A stretch of 11,243 nt of DNA from Clostridia bacterium. GTDB taxonomy: Bacteria > Bacillota > Clostridia > Oscillospirales > Acutalibacteraceae. The position numbers and the translations under genes are program-made. The stretch lies in contig JAFPBM010000041.1 in NCBI GenBank assembly GCA_017424125.1, positions 1 through 11,243 of the forward strand, in the 5' to 3' direction. The notes under the pieces are model-generated. The model was not told where the DNA came from. It saw nothing but the letters and a program-made list of their open reading frames with translations, and searched no databases. Positions within the stretch are counted from its first letter, which is position 1, and each line of letters opens with the position of its first letter. Shown in pieces: positions 5,688-11,243 of the stretch.

Positions 5688-6494
5688 TTATTTACCAAGT
5701 TGTTCCATAACGCGCTTGGTAATTTCAGCAACGATGTCGCTGTCGCCGCCGTGGTTGCCGCAGTTGCCGCCACATTTGCTGCCGCAGCCGTGGCAACTTG
5801 CCTGACCGTTCTTTGCGTTAGCGCAAAGGTCGGCTGGGTGTTTACCCTTCATACCAAACTGACGACGGATTTCATAAAGGCGCTGAACCTGTGCTTCAGA
5901 CAACTCCTTCGGTCCGCCGAGCTGCTTGGATATGTAAAGAAGTTTTGCATAGAACTCAACCGACTCCATCTTGTGATAAGCGTTGAGAAGTGAATCAGAA
6001 TATGCGAGAGCGCCGTGGTTTTCAAGCAAAACAGCGTCGAAGTGCTGGAGATACTTAGAAACAGCGTCCGGAATTTCCTCTGTTGAGGGTGTGCCGTACT
6101 CTGCAATCGGAACGCATCCGAGAGAGATAACAGCCTCAGGCATGATGGGCTGTGTAAGCGGAATGCCTGCAATAGCAAAACCTGTTGCATAAAGCGGGTG
6201 AGCGTGTACTACCGAGTTAACGTCGGGACGCTCTTTATAGACGCGCATATGCATCTTGATTTCAGACGAGGGCTTGAAGTTGCCGTTTGCCTGAATAACC
6301 TTACCGTCGCGGTCAACCTTGCAGATGTATTCAGGTGTCATAAAGCCCTTGGATACGCCTGTGGGTGTGCAGAGGAATTCGTTGTCGTTCAACTTAACGG
6401 AGATGTTACCGTCGTTAGAAGCAACCATTCCCTGATTGTAGATTCTTTTTCCAATTTCGCAAATTTGTTTTTTGATTTCGTACTCACTTGCCAT
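5688..6494 (-). CDS. Class II aldolase (fuculose/rhamnulose-phosphate type) with Cys-rich linker and C-terminal encapsulation peptide
   Basis: This 268-residue protein has the class II aldolase/adducin fold (1-215): SNDGNISVK (26-34), TPTGVSKG (43-50), SSE with catalytic-type Glu78, zinc ligands His97 and His99 (HAHP) and His160 (ENHG). Such enzymes cleave fuculose- or rhamnulose-1-phosphate to DHAP and lactaldehyde. E. coli FucA has about 215 residues; the extra 50 here consist of a linker with C234-x2-C237-x3-C241-x3-C245 among Gly, His and Asn, followed by an amphipathic helix (SDIVAEITKRVMEQLGK) that looks like a C-terminal encapsulation peptide. The cysteines could bind zinc or Fe-S or form disulfides. 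AGGAG lies 8 bases before the ATG. It opens the second transcription unit. Substrate (fuculose versus rhamnulose phosphate) is not resolved. Confidence 0.93.
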   Translation of the reverse strand: MASEYEIKKQICEIGKRIYNQGMVASNDGNISVKLNDNEFLCTPTGVSKGFMTPEYICKVDRDGKVIQANGNFKPSSEIKMHMRVYKERPDVNSVVHAHPLYATGFAIAGIPLTQPIMPEAVISLGCVPIAEYGTPSTEEIPDAVSKYLQHFDAVLLENHGALAYSDSLLNAYHKMESVEFYAKLLYISKQLGGPKELSEAQVQRLYEIRRQFGMKGKHPADLCANAKNGQASCHGCGSKCGGNCGNHGGDSDIVAEITKRVMEQLGK

Positions 6495-6539
6495 TTTGAA
6501 AATCTCCTTTTTTATATTTTTACATATATTTACATTATA

Positions 6540-6568
6540 AATATAACATAAACAAAACTAAAAGTCAA
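6540..6568 (-). promoter_or_regulatory. Sigma-A-type promoter for the aldolase-shell unit
   Basis: On the minus strand, TTGACT (6563-6568), a 17-base spacer and TATATT (6540-6545) form a good promoter, with TG one base upstream of the -10 as an extended element. A second TATAAT (6534-6539) overlaps downstream but has poor spacing. Transcription would begin about 30-40 bases before the aldolase start. The gap between the EutP-like stop and here has only a weak 6-bp A/T hairpin (6583-6597), so readthrough from unit 1 is possible. Confidence 0.8.
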
Positions 6569-6605
6569 CAAAAAACAAGCAAAAAATCTTTGATTTTGTT
6601 GTTTT

Positions 6606-7040
6606 TTATCGTTTTTCGGTTGGTTTTTTGAGAAAATCAAGTAATTCTTGTATTCCGTCTCCCGAAACACTGTCAACAACAAAGATTTTCTTGCAACCCG
6701 AAATTTTCAGCCAACGTATCGCTCGGTCGGGCGATACCCCGTCACGCAACGTGACGATTCCGATAACTTCCCTGTTTACCATACAGGTAATATTAGGCGG
6801 AAAGAGTGAATAGGGCTCGTCTGCCGCCTGCAGAAGACCGATAACGTCTGCCTCGTACGCATAAAGCGCAAGCGCGTTGCCAAGACGCGAGGTTTCAATA
6901 TATTCCCCCGGCGTATCTATAAGCCAATCGCCATAGCCGACGTATTGAGTCTTTTTGTAAGCGATACTGTCACCGCGCAGTGCCTGTGTCAACGTGGTTT
7001 TACCCGCACCGCTTCGCCCCATAAGCATAAGTTTTTTCAT
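6606..7040 (-). CDS. eutP: EutP/PduV-like P-loop GTPase-family protein
   Basis: The start is set at 7040 (144 residues), although the frame is open to an ATG at 7100: EutP/PduV proteins begin immediately with a strand and the P-loop, as here (MKKLMLMGRSGAGKTTL, Walker A at 8-16), and the earlier start would lie within the shell gene. Start and upstream stop are one base apart, suggesting coupled translation. DTPGEY (42-47) is the G3 motif. The guanine-specificity motif (T/NKxD) is degraded to TLRD (97-100), and VSGDG (125-129) sits near the G5 region. In Salmonella, PduV is linked to microcompartment positioning; EutP has been reported as an acetate kinase in some settings. Its function here is unknown. 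It is the last gene of unit 1. Confidence 0.88.
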   Translation of the reverse strand: MKKLMLMGRSGAGKTTLTQALRGDSIAYKKTQYVGYGDWLIDTPGEYIETSRLGNALALYAYEADVIGLLQAADEPYSLFPPNITCMVNREVIGIVTLRDGVSPDRAIRWLKISGCKKIFVVDSVSGDGIQELLDFLKKPTEKR

Positions 7041-7041
7041 A

Positions 7042-7410
7042 TCAGGTCTTGGTAATCTCGCAAACCGAGAAACCAAGTTTCTCACGCGCGTAATCGACAA
7101 CGGCGTTTAAAGATGCCTCAACCTGTGAAACGGTGCCCGTTACTATAACGGTACCGCTGAAGCGGTCGACAAATCCCAAAACAGCGCCCGACGCCTTAAT
7201 GCAGATGTCGCCCGCTATTATGGCAGTTTCGCTCGGACTTAAGGTCAGAATACCAATTGCCGAATGGCTGTAATCAACCGCGGGGTCCAAACCGAGTTTT
7301 TGATAAAGCACCTCGTCGGGATTGGCAACAATGTGTGCTAAAGTAATCTGTTTACCGGGAACAAGTTCTTGAATAATGCGCGTCTTGTCACCCATATTTT
7401 CAAAATTCAT
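7042..7410 (-). CDS. EutS/PduU-type circularly permuted BMC-H shell protein
   Basis: The 122-residue protein has the EutS/PduU signature: RIIQELVPGKQITLAHIVA near the N-terminus, AIGILTLSPSETAIIAGDI in the middle and GFVDRFSGTVIVTGTVSQVE towards the end, finishing with VCEITKT. These hexamers have a circularly permuted BMC fold whose N-terminal strands form a small beta-barrel capping the pore. A YxxLGLDPAVDYSHS stretch is an insertion relative to the shortest EutS forms. AGGAGG lies 8 bases upstream of ATG, embedded in the end of the activase gene, whose stop is four bases away. Its position with the enzyme genes rather than the other shell genes is common in GRM loci. The role is likely minor facet protein, perhaps contacting the neighbouring EutP/PduV-like protein, as PduV is reported to do with PduU. 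Confidence 0.93.
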   Translation of the reverse strand: MNFENMGDKTRIIQELVPGKQITLAHIVANPDEVLYQKLGLDPAVDYSHSAIGILTLSPSETAIIAGDICIKASGAVLGFVDRFSGTVIVTGTVSQVEASLNAVVDYAREKLGFSVCEITKT

Positions 7411-7414
7411 CGGT

Positions 7415-8203
7415 CTAACCTCCTATCTTGGCTACAAGCCCGTACGACTGTACGATTTTTTGTAACTTTTCCATTTTTTCGTTTTCGGGGGGCGTAATGT
7501 GAGAAAGCGTATATTCTCTGCCCAGCCCCGTATACTTATCCTGTCCTATTCGGTGGTAGGGAAGCAAATGCATCTCCTTAACACCGGGGAGTCTACTTGC
7601 AAAACGCGCGATAGCGCCGATTTCCTCCTCTGTATCGTTAAAGGTGGGAATAACGGGAGTGCGTATTGTAAGATTCGCGCCGCTTTTGGCAATGCGTTCG
7701 GCGTTTTCAAGGATAAGTTCGTTTGGTTGTTTTGTAAATTCCTTATGTTTAATGCTATCCATATGCTTGATATCCATAAGGCAATAATCAAGATGGGGAA
7801 GCAATTTTTCAATTTTTCCAAACGGCGCACAAGCGGTGGTTTCAATAGCGGTGTTAATGCCGTTTTGTTTTGCCGCCTCTAAAAGTGCCGCCGCAAAATC
7901 GGCTTGGAACAGCGCCTCGCCACCCGAAAGGGTAAGTCCGCCGCCGCTTCGCCTGTAATAAATGCGGTCACGTTTAACCGTTTCCAAAACTTCGCCTACA
8001 CTCACGTCGCGGCCAACAGTTTTGGTCTTGCCCGCAAGTGTCAATTCCTCGAACTCATACGACTGTGATTCGGGGTTGCAACACCAACGGCAACGAAGTG
8101 GGCATCCCTTTAAGAAAACTATCGTGCGGATACCCGGTCCGTCGTGTACGGAAAAACGCTGAATGTCGAAAATTCTTCCCCGTACGTTCAGAATATCCGC
8201 CAT
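7415..8203 (-). CDS. Glycyl radical enzyme activase (radical SAM), short form
   Basis: This 262-residue protein is a PflA-type activase. FSVHDGPGIRTIVFLKGC leads to the radical SAM motif CPLRCRWC (C34-x3-C38-x2-C41), which ligates the site-differentiated [4Fe-4S] cluster and S-adenosylmethionine; GGG.TLSGGEAL (about 87-97) is the SAM-contact motif. It would abstract hydrogen from Gly817 of the dehydratase next door. Many activases of glycerol/diol dehydratase or choline lyase carry a ferredoxin-like insert with two more clusters (about 300 residues); here only about 35 residues separate the CxxxCxxC motif from the next helix and no further cysteine groups appear, so the insert is absent. Cys42 directly follows the motif. 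Start overlaps the dehydratase stop by one base (TAATG), with GGGAGG upstream. Function is secure. Confidence 0.95.
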   Translation of the reverse strand: MADILNVRGRIFDIQRFSVHDGPGIRTIVFLKGCPLRCRWCCNPESQSYEFEELTLAGKTKTVGRDVSVGEVLETVKRDRIYYRRSGGGLTLSGGEALFQADFAAALLEAAKQNGINTAIETTACAPFGKIEKLLPHLDYCLMDIKHMDSIKHKEFTKQPNELILENAERIAKSGANLTIRTPVIPTFNDTEEEIGAIARFASRLPGVKEMHLLPYHRIGQDKYTGLGREYTLSHITPPENEKMEKLQKIVQSYGLVAKIGG

Positions 8204-10731
8204 TAGAATCCTCCCTGTTCAGTACGGTTGATAATGTCTTCCTGCAATGAACGGGAAAGTGTTGTAAAGAGTGCGCTGTAACCCGCAACACGAACAACAA
8301 GTGAACGGTATTTATCGGGGTTTTTCTGCGCGTCACGCAGAGTCTCACGCGATACAACGTTAAACTGCATGTGGCTTCCCTTCTGGTCGAAGAATCCGCG
8401 AACGAGCGAAATGAAACTTTCAATTCCGCTGTCACCCGCAAGTGCGGACGGATGGAACTTCATATTATAAAGCGTTCCGTTGGATGCGATGAAGTGGTCA
8501 AGTTTTGATACCGAGTTTGCCGCAGCGGTCGGTCCGCTTACGTCGCGGCCTGCCGCGGGCGAAACGCCGTCTGCAATCGGTGTGAACGCAAGGCGTCCGT
8601 CGGGCGTTGCACCGGTCTGTGCACCGAGCGGAACGTTTGCCGAAACAGGATAAAGACCTGCCTGATAAACGCCGCCGCGCGGGTTTTTATATTTCTCTAC
8701 CGGTTTTGTATAGGTGTAAGCAATGTCACGCGCAAACATATCAATTTCTTTTATGTCGTTACCGAACTTGGGCAATGCCTCGATGTCCGAAAGCAACGCT
8801 TCGTATTTACTCTTCTGTTCGGGTGTGCATTTACTTGCCTTTACTACGTTATATATATTATGTATATCTTCTTCGGTCAACTTTCTGCCCGCGTTTACAA
8901 GTTCGCGTGCAACCTGACCTGTAAGTTTTTCTGCCATATGTCCGTCGAGGTCACGGCCGAAGTTGCAGTCAAGCGCCTCTTTGAACTCTTCAAGTGTGAG
9001 TTTTTTATCCTCGTAAACGAGTTTGCGTACAGCCCACAGTGCGTCTGCCATATTAGCAATACCGAAACCTTGCGGTCCTGTAAAGTTGTATACAGCGCCG
9101 CCTTCCTGTGCGCTCATTCCGCGGCCGATGCAATCTTCAATCATAGAAGATTCAAACGGAAGCGGGCAACGCTCTGCGTGGGCAACGTCAATCGCGTTGT
9201 CGGCATTAACCATAAGTTCAATGAAATATTCGGTCTGTTTCTTATATGCATCATAGAACTGTTCGAAGGTCTTGAAAGACGAAAGTTCGCCCGTTTTAAC
9301 ACCGACCTGAACGCCCTTGTCAACACCGTTTGAGAATACCATCTCAAGCGGACGGCACATATTGAAGAATGCGGCATCGTGCCAACCGTCGGTCTTGCCC
9401 GACTTCTGCGGTTCAACACAACCGATAATATTGTAATCTCTCGCATCCTCAACGGTAAGTCCACGGCTTTGAAGCGCGGGAACGATAACCTCGTCGTTAT
9501 AATAAGCAGGAAGACCAACGCCCGTACGGGTGAGTTTTGCCGCCTTAACCAAAAATTCGTGCGGTGTACCGTTCCAAACGCGAACCGAGAACGAAGGTTG
9601 GGGGAGAAGAACGTGCATAGTAGCCTCGATACACATAAACGACAAATCGTTTGTGGCATCCTTGCCGTCCTTATCCTGTCCGCCTGCAATAAGGTTCTGG
9701 AACATACTGTATCCCGCAAAACCTGCAGCCGATTCGGCGTCACGCACCTTGCTCATATCGTTGAGTTTTATCCAAACGCAATCGATAAGTTCTTGTGCTT
9801 CCTCACGGGTGATTTTGCCCGCATCGAAATCCCTTTTGAAATATGGGTACATGTATTGGTCGAAACGTCCTGGCGAGATTGAGTGTCCGCTCGATTCAAC
9901 CTGTAAAAGCATCTGCACAAACCAGAAAGACTGACAAGCCTCGTGGAAACTTGTGGCGGGGCCTTTGGGTACGCGGGCACAGTTTTCGGATATTTTAAGA
10001 AGTTCTGCTTTGCGAACAGTGTCACTTTCTTTTTCTGCCATCTCTTTAGCAAGAACGCTATAGCGGTTCGCAAAGACAATTGCCGCCTCGCAACTGATGA
10101 TAACAGCATTGAGGAAGTGGTGGCGGCGCGAATAATCCGCATCGGTAACCGACAGTTTGGAAAGAGCGCGTACCGCCTCTGCTTTTATGCCGTCAAAGCC
10201 AATCTCCAAAACCTTGCCGTAGTTTACGGTAACGTGGCCGACACCATTATAATAATAGTTGCCGGGCGTGAAGATGTTGTGCTCAACCGCCAAGTGCGCC
10301 TCGGGCGACATATAAGCCGCCGCAAGTTCGCGGTTGGTCTTGCCCTTCCAATATTTATAAACCTCACGCAACGTTGCCTTTGACTCTTCCGAAATACGGA
10401 ACGGGTCGGCGGCACGGGTTTCAATCGTGTCGAACTCTTCTTCTAACCATTCAAAAGAATATTCGGGGAAGACCTGACAACTGCGCGACTTCTTGGTGGC
10501 ACTGCCTACAACCAACTCGTTAGGACGAATGGTTACGGGTATGTTCTCAAGAATGTGATAGAAAGCGAGAGCGCGGCGCAAAATCATCGGCTGGTCCTCA
10601 GTCTGTTTATAGGACTCGGTCAGCAATACTGCGCGGTCAACCTCAATTTCCGGAAAAGTGCTGAAAAGCGCTTCCTTTAATTTATCTATTCTTTCGGATT
10701 TTTTTATATCCCCTGTGTAAAATTCACTCAT
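8203..10731 (-). CDS. Glycyl radical diol dehydratase (B12-independent propanediol dehydratase type)
   Basis: The 842-residue protein is a complete glycyl radical enzyme. The thiyl cysteine and general base are in GCVEPQ (Cys438, Glu440), and the C-terminal loop VRVAGYSALF places the glycyl radical at Gly817. These motifs match the glycerol/1,2-propanediol dehydratase branch; choline lyase and 4-hydroxyphenylacetate decarboxylase differ in detail. Genomic partners (class II aldolase, alcohol dehydrogenase, shell) favour 1,2-propanediol to propanal, inside the microcompartment. Glycerol dehydration cannot be excluded from sequence. Length is normal and the N-terminus (MSEFYTGDIKKSERI) starts directly in the catalytic domain, with no obvious added encapsulation peptide. 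GGGAGG lies 7 bases before the ATG, and a strong promoter is upstream. It is oxygen sensitive by nature of the family, so the host is anaerobic. Confidence 0.95.
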   Translation of the reverse strand: MSEFYTGDIKKSERIDKLKEALFSTFPEIEVDRAVLLTESYKQTEDQPMILRRALAFYHILENIPVTIRPNELVVGSATKKSRSCQVFPEYSFEWLEEEFDTIETRAADPFRISEESKATLREVYKYWKGKTNRELAAAYMSPEAHLAVEHNIFTPGNYYYNGVGHVTVNYGKVLEIGFDGIKAEAVRALSKLSVTDADYSRRHHFLNAVIISCEAAIVFANRYSVLAKEMAEKESDTVRKAELLKISENCARVPKGPATSFHEACQSFWFVQMLLQVESSGHSISPGRFDQYMYPYFKRDFDAGKITREEAQELIDCVWIKLNDMSKVRDAESAAGFAGYSMFQNLIAGGQDKDGKDATNDLSFMCIEATMHVLLPQPSFSVRVWNGTPHEFLVKAAKLTRTGVGLPAYYNDEVIVPALQSRGLTVEDARDYNIIGCVEPQKSGKTDGWHDAAFFNMCRPLEMVFSNGVDKGVQVGVKTGELSSFKTFEQFYDAYKKQTEYFIELMVNADNAIDVAHAERCPLPFESSMIEDCIGRGMSAQEGGAVYNFTGPQGFGIANMADALWAVRKLVYEDKKLTLEEFKEALDCNFGRDLDGHMAEKLTGQVARELVNAGRKLTEEDIHNIYNVVKASKCTPEQKSKYEALLSDIEALPKFGNDIKEIDMFARDIAYTYTKPVEKYKNPRGGVYQAGLYPVSANVPLGAQTGATPDGRLAFTPIADGVSPAAGRDVSGPTAAANSVSKLDHFIASNGTLYNMKFHPSALAGDSGIESFISLVRGFFDQKGSHMQFNVVSRETLRDAQKNPDKYRSLVVRVAGYSALFTTLSRSLQEDIINRTEQGGF

Positions 10732-10761
10732 GCGGATACCTCCCGATAATAATCTACTGTA

Positions 10762-10790
10762 ATTTTAACTCAAAACAACATAAAAGTCAA
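10762..10790 (-). promoter_or_regulatory. Sigma-A-type promoter for the dehydratase unit
   Basis: On the minus strand TTGACT (10785-10790), a 17-base spacer and TAAAAT (10762-10767) form a good promoter, about 30 bases before the dehydratase start. The -35 and following bases (TTGACTTTTA) are identical to those of the internal promoter at 6540-6568, which suggests the two units are expressed together. The start site would be near 10755. Confidence 0.8.
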
Positions 10791-10828
10791 TAGAAAACAC
10801 ATAAAAAAACAGAAAAAATAACATAAAA
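10778..10828 (-). repeat. Three direct TTTTATGT repeats at 21-22 base spacing near the promoter
   Basis: On the minus strand TTTTATGT occurs at 10821-10828, 10799-10806 and 10778-10785, i.e. two helical turns apart; the last abuts the -35 box. A related GTTTATGT (6546-6553) lies in the spacer of the second promoter. They could be a regulator's binding sites, for example for the DeoR-family protein at the left edge. The DNA is very T-rich, so chance is a real alternative. Confidence 0.4.
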
Positions 10829-10838
10829 CCAAACTTTT

Positions 10839-10854
10839 TTGATAAATTTATGAA
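10839..10854. promoter_or_regulatory. 16-bp palindrome upstream of the dehydratase promoter
   Basis: TTGATAAATTTATGAA is a dyad with a perfect 10-bp core (ATAAATTTAT) and matching outer TT/AA, broken only at one base pair. It is centred about 90 bases upstream of the predicted start site of the dehydratase unit, a plausible activator position, between the divergent promoters. It does not match a regulator I recognise with certainty; A/T-rich chance symmetry is possible. Confidence 0.35.
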
Positions 10855-10923
10855 CAGTTTTTGTGTTTTTAACGTTCGCCGACGAAAATTACGGCGCGAA
10901 AAAATAAATAGTATAAAAAAGTG

Positions 10924-10952
10924 TTGACAAAACGCGTTTGATGTATTATAAT
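10924..10952 (+). promoter_or_regulatory. Consensus promoter for the tRNA genes
   Basis: Perfect TTGACA (10924-10929) and TATAAT (10947-10952) separated by 17 bases, the ideal sigma-A/sigma-70 arrangement, with tRNA-Met beginning 20 bases after the -10. Such strong promoters are usual for stable RNA genes. A palindrome aaacgcgttt sits in the spacer and is probably incidental. Confidence 0.95.
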
Positions 10953-10971
10953 GAATCGGTCCCTGACAAAT

Positions 10972-11048
10972 GGCGGTATAGCTCAGTTGGCTAGAGCATT
11001 CGGTTCATACCCGGAGTGTCGTTGGTTCAAGTCCAATTGCCGCTACCA
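10972..11048 (+). tRNA. tRNA-Met (anticodon CAT)
   Basis: A 77-base cloverleaf: acceptor GGCGGTA pairing with TGCCGCT (with two G-U pairs), D arm GCTCAGTTGGCTAGAGC, anticodon stem TTCGG/CCGGA around loop TTCATAC, T arm with GGTTCAAGTCC, and encoded CCA. The G-C-pair-rich initiator anticodon stem (GGG/CCC) is lacking, so this is an elongator-type methionine tRNA; a lysidine-modified tRNA-Ile with CAT anticodon is less likely but cannot be fully excluded by eye. Confidence 0.93.
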
Positions 11049-11124
11049 GGCCCGGTGGTCAAGAGGCCTAAGACACCGCCCTTTCACGGCGGTAACACGG
11101 GTTCGAATCCCGTCCGGGTCACCA
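11049..11124 (+). tRNA. tRNA-Glu (anticodon TTC)
   Basis: A 76-base cloverleaf beginning at the base after the CCA of tRNA-Met: acceptor GGCCCGG/CCGGGTC, D arm, anticodon stem CCGCC/GGCGG around CTTTCAC with anticodon TTC, T arm ACGGGTTCGAATCCCGT and encoded CCA. No spacer separates the two tRNAs, so processing must cut exactly at the junction; they form one transcript. Confidence 0.95.
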
Positions 11125-11127
11125 AAT

Positions 11128-11164
11128 GAGAACATTGCACTTTTGTGCGATGTTCTTATTTTTT
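11128..11164 (+). terminator. Intrinsic terminator of the tRNA operon
   Basis: Arms 11128-11140 and 11145-11157 pair over 13 base pairs (two G-U wobbles) with a TTTT loop, followed by ATTTTTT (to 11164). It starts 3 bases after the tRNA-Glu CCA and is a standard Rho-independent terminator. Confidence 0.92.
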
Positions 11165-11175
11165 ATCTAAAAACA

Positions 11176-11186
11176 GGGATTCGAAC
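11176..11186 (-). other. Inverted tRNA T-arm-like fragment
   Basis: The minus strand reads GTTCGAATCCC, 11 bases identical to the T arm of the tRNA-Glu at 11101-11111. It could be a remnant of a tRNA or an attachment-site-like scrap from an integrated element. No tRNA can be folded around it, since the expected acceptor sequence is missing. The stretch between 11165 and 11243 shows no gene. Confidence 0.4.
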
Positions 11187-11207
11187 AGGAGGGAGCGTTA
11201 GCGGAAG

Positions 11208-11230
11208 AAAACAGTTCGGTGAACTGTTTT
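11208..11230. other. Short hairpin near the right edge
   Basis: A perfect 10-base-pair inverted repeat, AAAACAGTTC and GAACTGTTTT with a GGT loop, lies at 11208-11230. With its flanking A and T runs it could be a weak bidirectional terminator, or part of a dispersed repeat extending past the edge. Confidence 0.45.
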
Positions 11231-11243
11231 TGCCGACGTGGGC

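Noticed and set aside
6583..6597. Terminator between the EutP-like gene and the second promoter
   Set aside because: Stem is only six A/T-rich pairs (AAAATC/GATTTT); too weak to call.
7041..7100. Twenty-residue N-terminal extension of the EutP-like protein
   Set aside because: It overlaps the end of the shell gene and precedes the usual family start just before the P-loop; the ATG at 7040 next to the upstream stop is preferred.
8203..10731. Pyruvate formate-lyase or choline TMA-lyase identity for the glycyl radical enzyme
   Set aside because: PFL has a Cys-Cys active site, unlike GCVEPQ here; choline lyase loci have no class II aldolase. Diol dehydratase fits motifs and context best.
10877..10896. 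Inverted repeat CGCCG/CGGCG in the gap before the tRNAs
   Set aside because: Only five pairs with a ten-base loop and no T run in a useful place; likely chance.
10930..10939. Palindrome aaacgcgttt in the tRNA promoter spacer as an operator
   Set aside because: Short and within a fixed-length spacer of a constitutive-type stable RNA promoter; no supporting second copy.

Overview
The window holds most of a glycyl-radical-enzyme-associated bacterial microcompartment (GRM) locus on the minus strand, bordered on the right by two plus-strand tRNA genes. Gene content, strong GGAGG ribosome binding sites, consensus sigma-A-type promoters, CCA-encoding tRNAs and gene order all suggest an anaerobic Firmicute of the class Clostridia, possibly from the gut. 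That placement is inference; the sequence gives no species name.

Reading in the direction of transcription (right to left), a promoter at 10762-10790 drives unit 1. It encodes a glycyl radical diol dehydratase (8203-10731), its radical SAM activase (7415-8203), a circularly permuted EutS/PduU-type shell protein (7042-7410) and a EutP/PduV-like P-loop protein (6606-7040). A second promoter at 6540-6568 sits in the 111-base gap before unit 2. Unit 2 encodes a class II (fuculose/rhamnulose-phosphate type) aldolase (5688-6494), a GlcG/PduO-C-like protein (5197-5670), an NAD-type zinc alcohol dehydrogenase (3974-5170), five BMC-H shell proteins (2352-3962), a BMC-P vertex protein (1996-2271), a PduS-like flavin/Fe-S protein (668-1993), a PduT-like Fe-S trimer shell protein (127-675) and the start of a DeoR-family regulator (1-109, cut by the window edge).

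The aldolase next to a propanediol-dehydratase-type glycyl radical enzyme matches the known GRM type that degrades fucose or rhamnose (often called GRM5). The expected route is: sugar phosphate is cleaved to DHAP and lactaldehyde; lactaldehyde is reduced to 1,2-propanediol; the glycyl radical enzyme dehydrates this to propanal; the alcohol dehydrogenase reduces propanal to propanol, or an aldehyde dehydrogenase takes it to propionyl-CoA. The acylating aldehyde dehydrogenase and the phosphotransacylase (PduP, PduL) are not in this window. PduS and PduT would carry electrons across the shell.

The general system is known, but several details deserve attention: a BMC-H gene with two well-formed start sites that would give long and short isoforms; a cysteine-rich linker before the aldolase's encapsulation helix; a short activase without the ferredoxin insert; a BMC-H with an enlarged pore-loop region; a second cysteine at the PduT pore; an intercistronic hairpin between the abundant hexamers and the scarce pentamer; and repeated motifs at the promoters.

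The right flank (10732-11243) holds back-to-back promoters, abutting tRNA-Met and tRNA-Glu genes, a terminator and a short stretch with an inverted T-arm-like fragment. No gene-free stretch exceeds 300 bases; the largest, 10732-10971, is described through its promoters and repeats.
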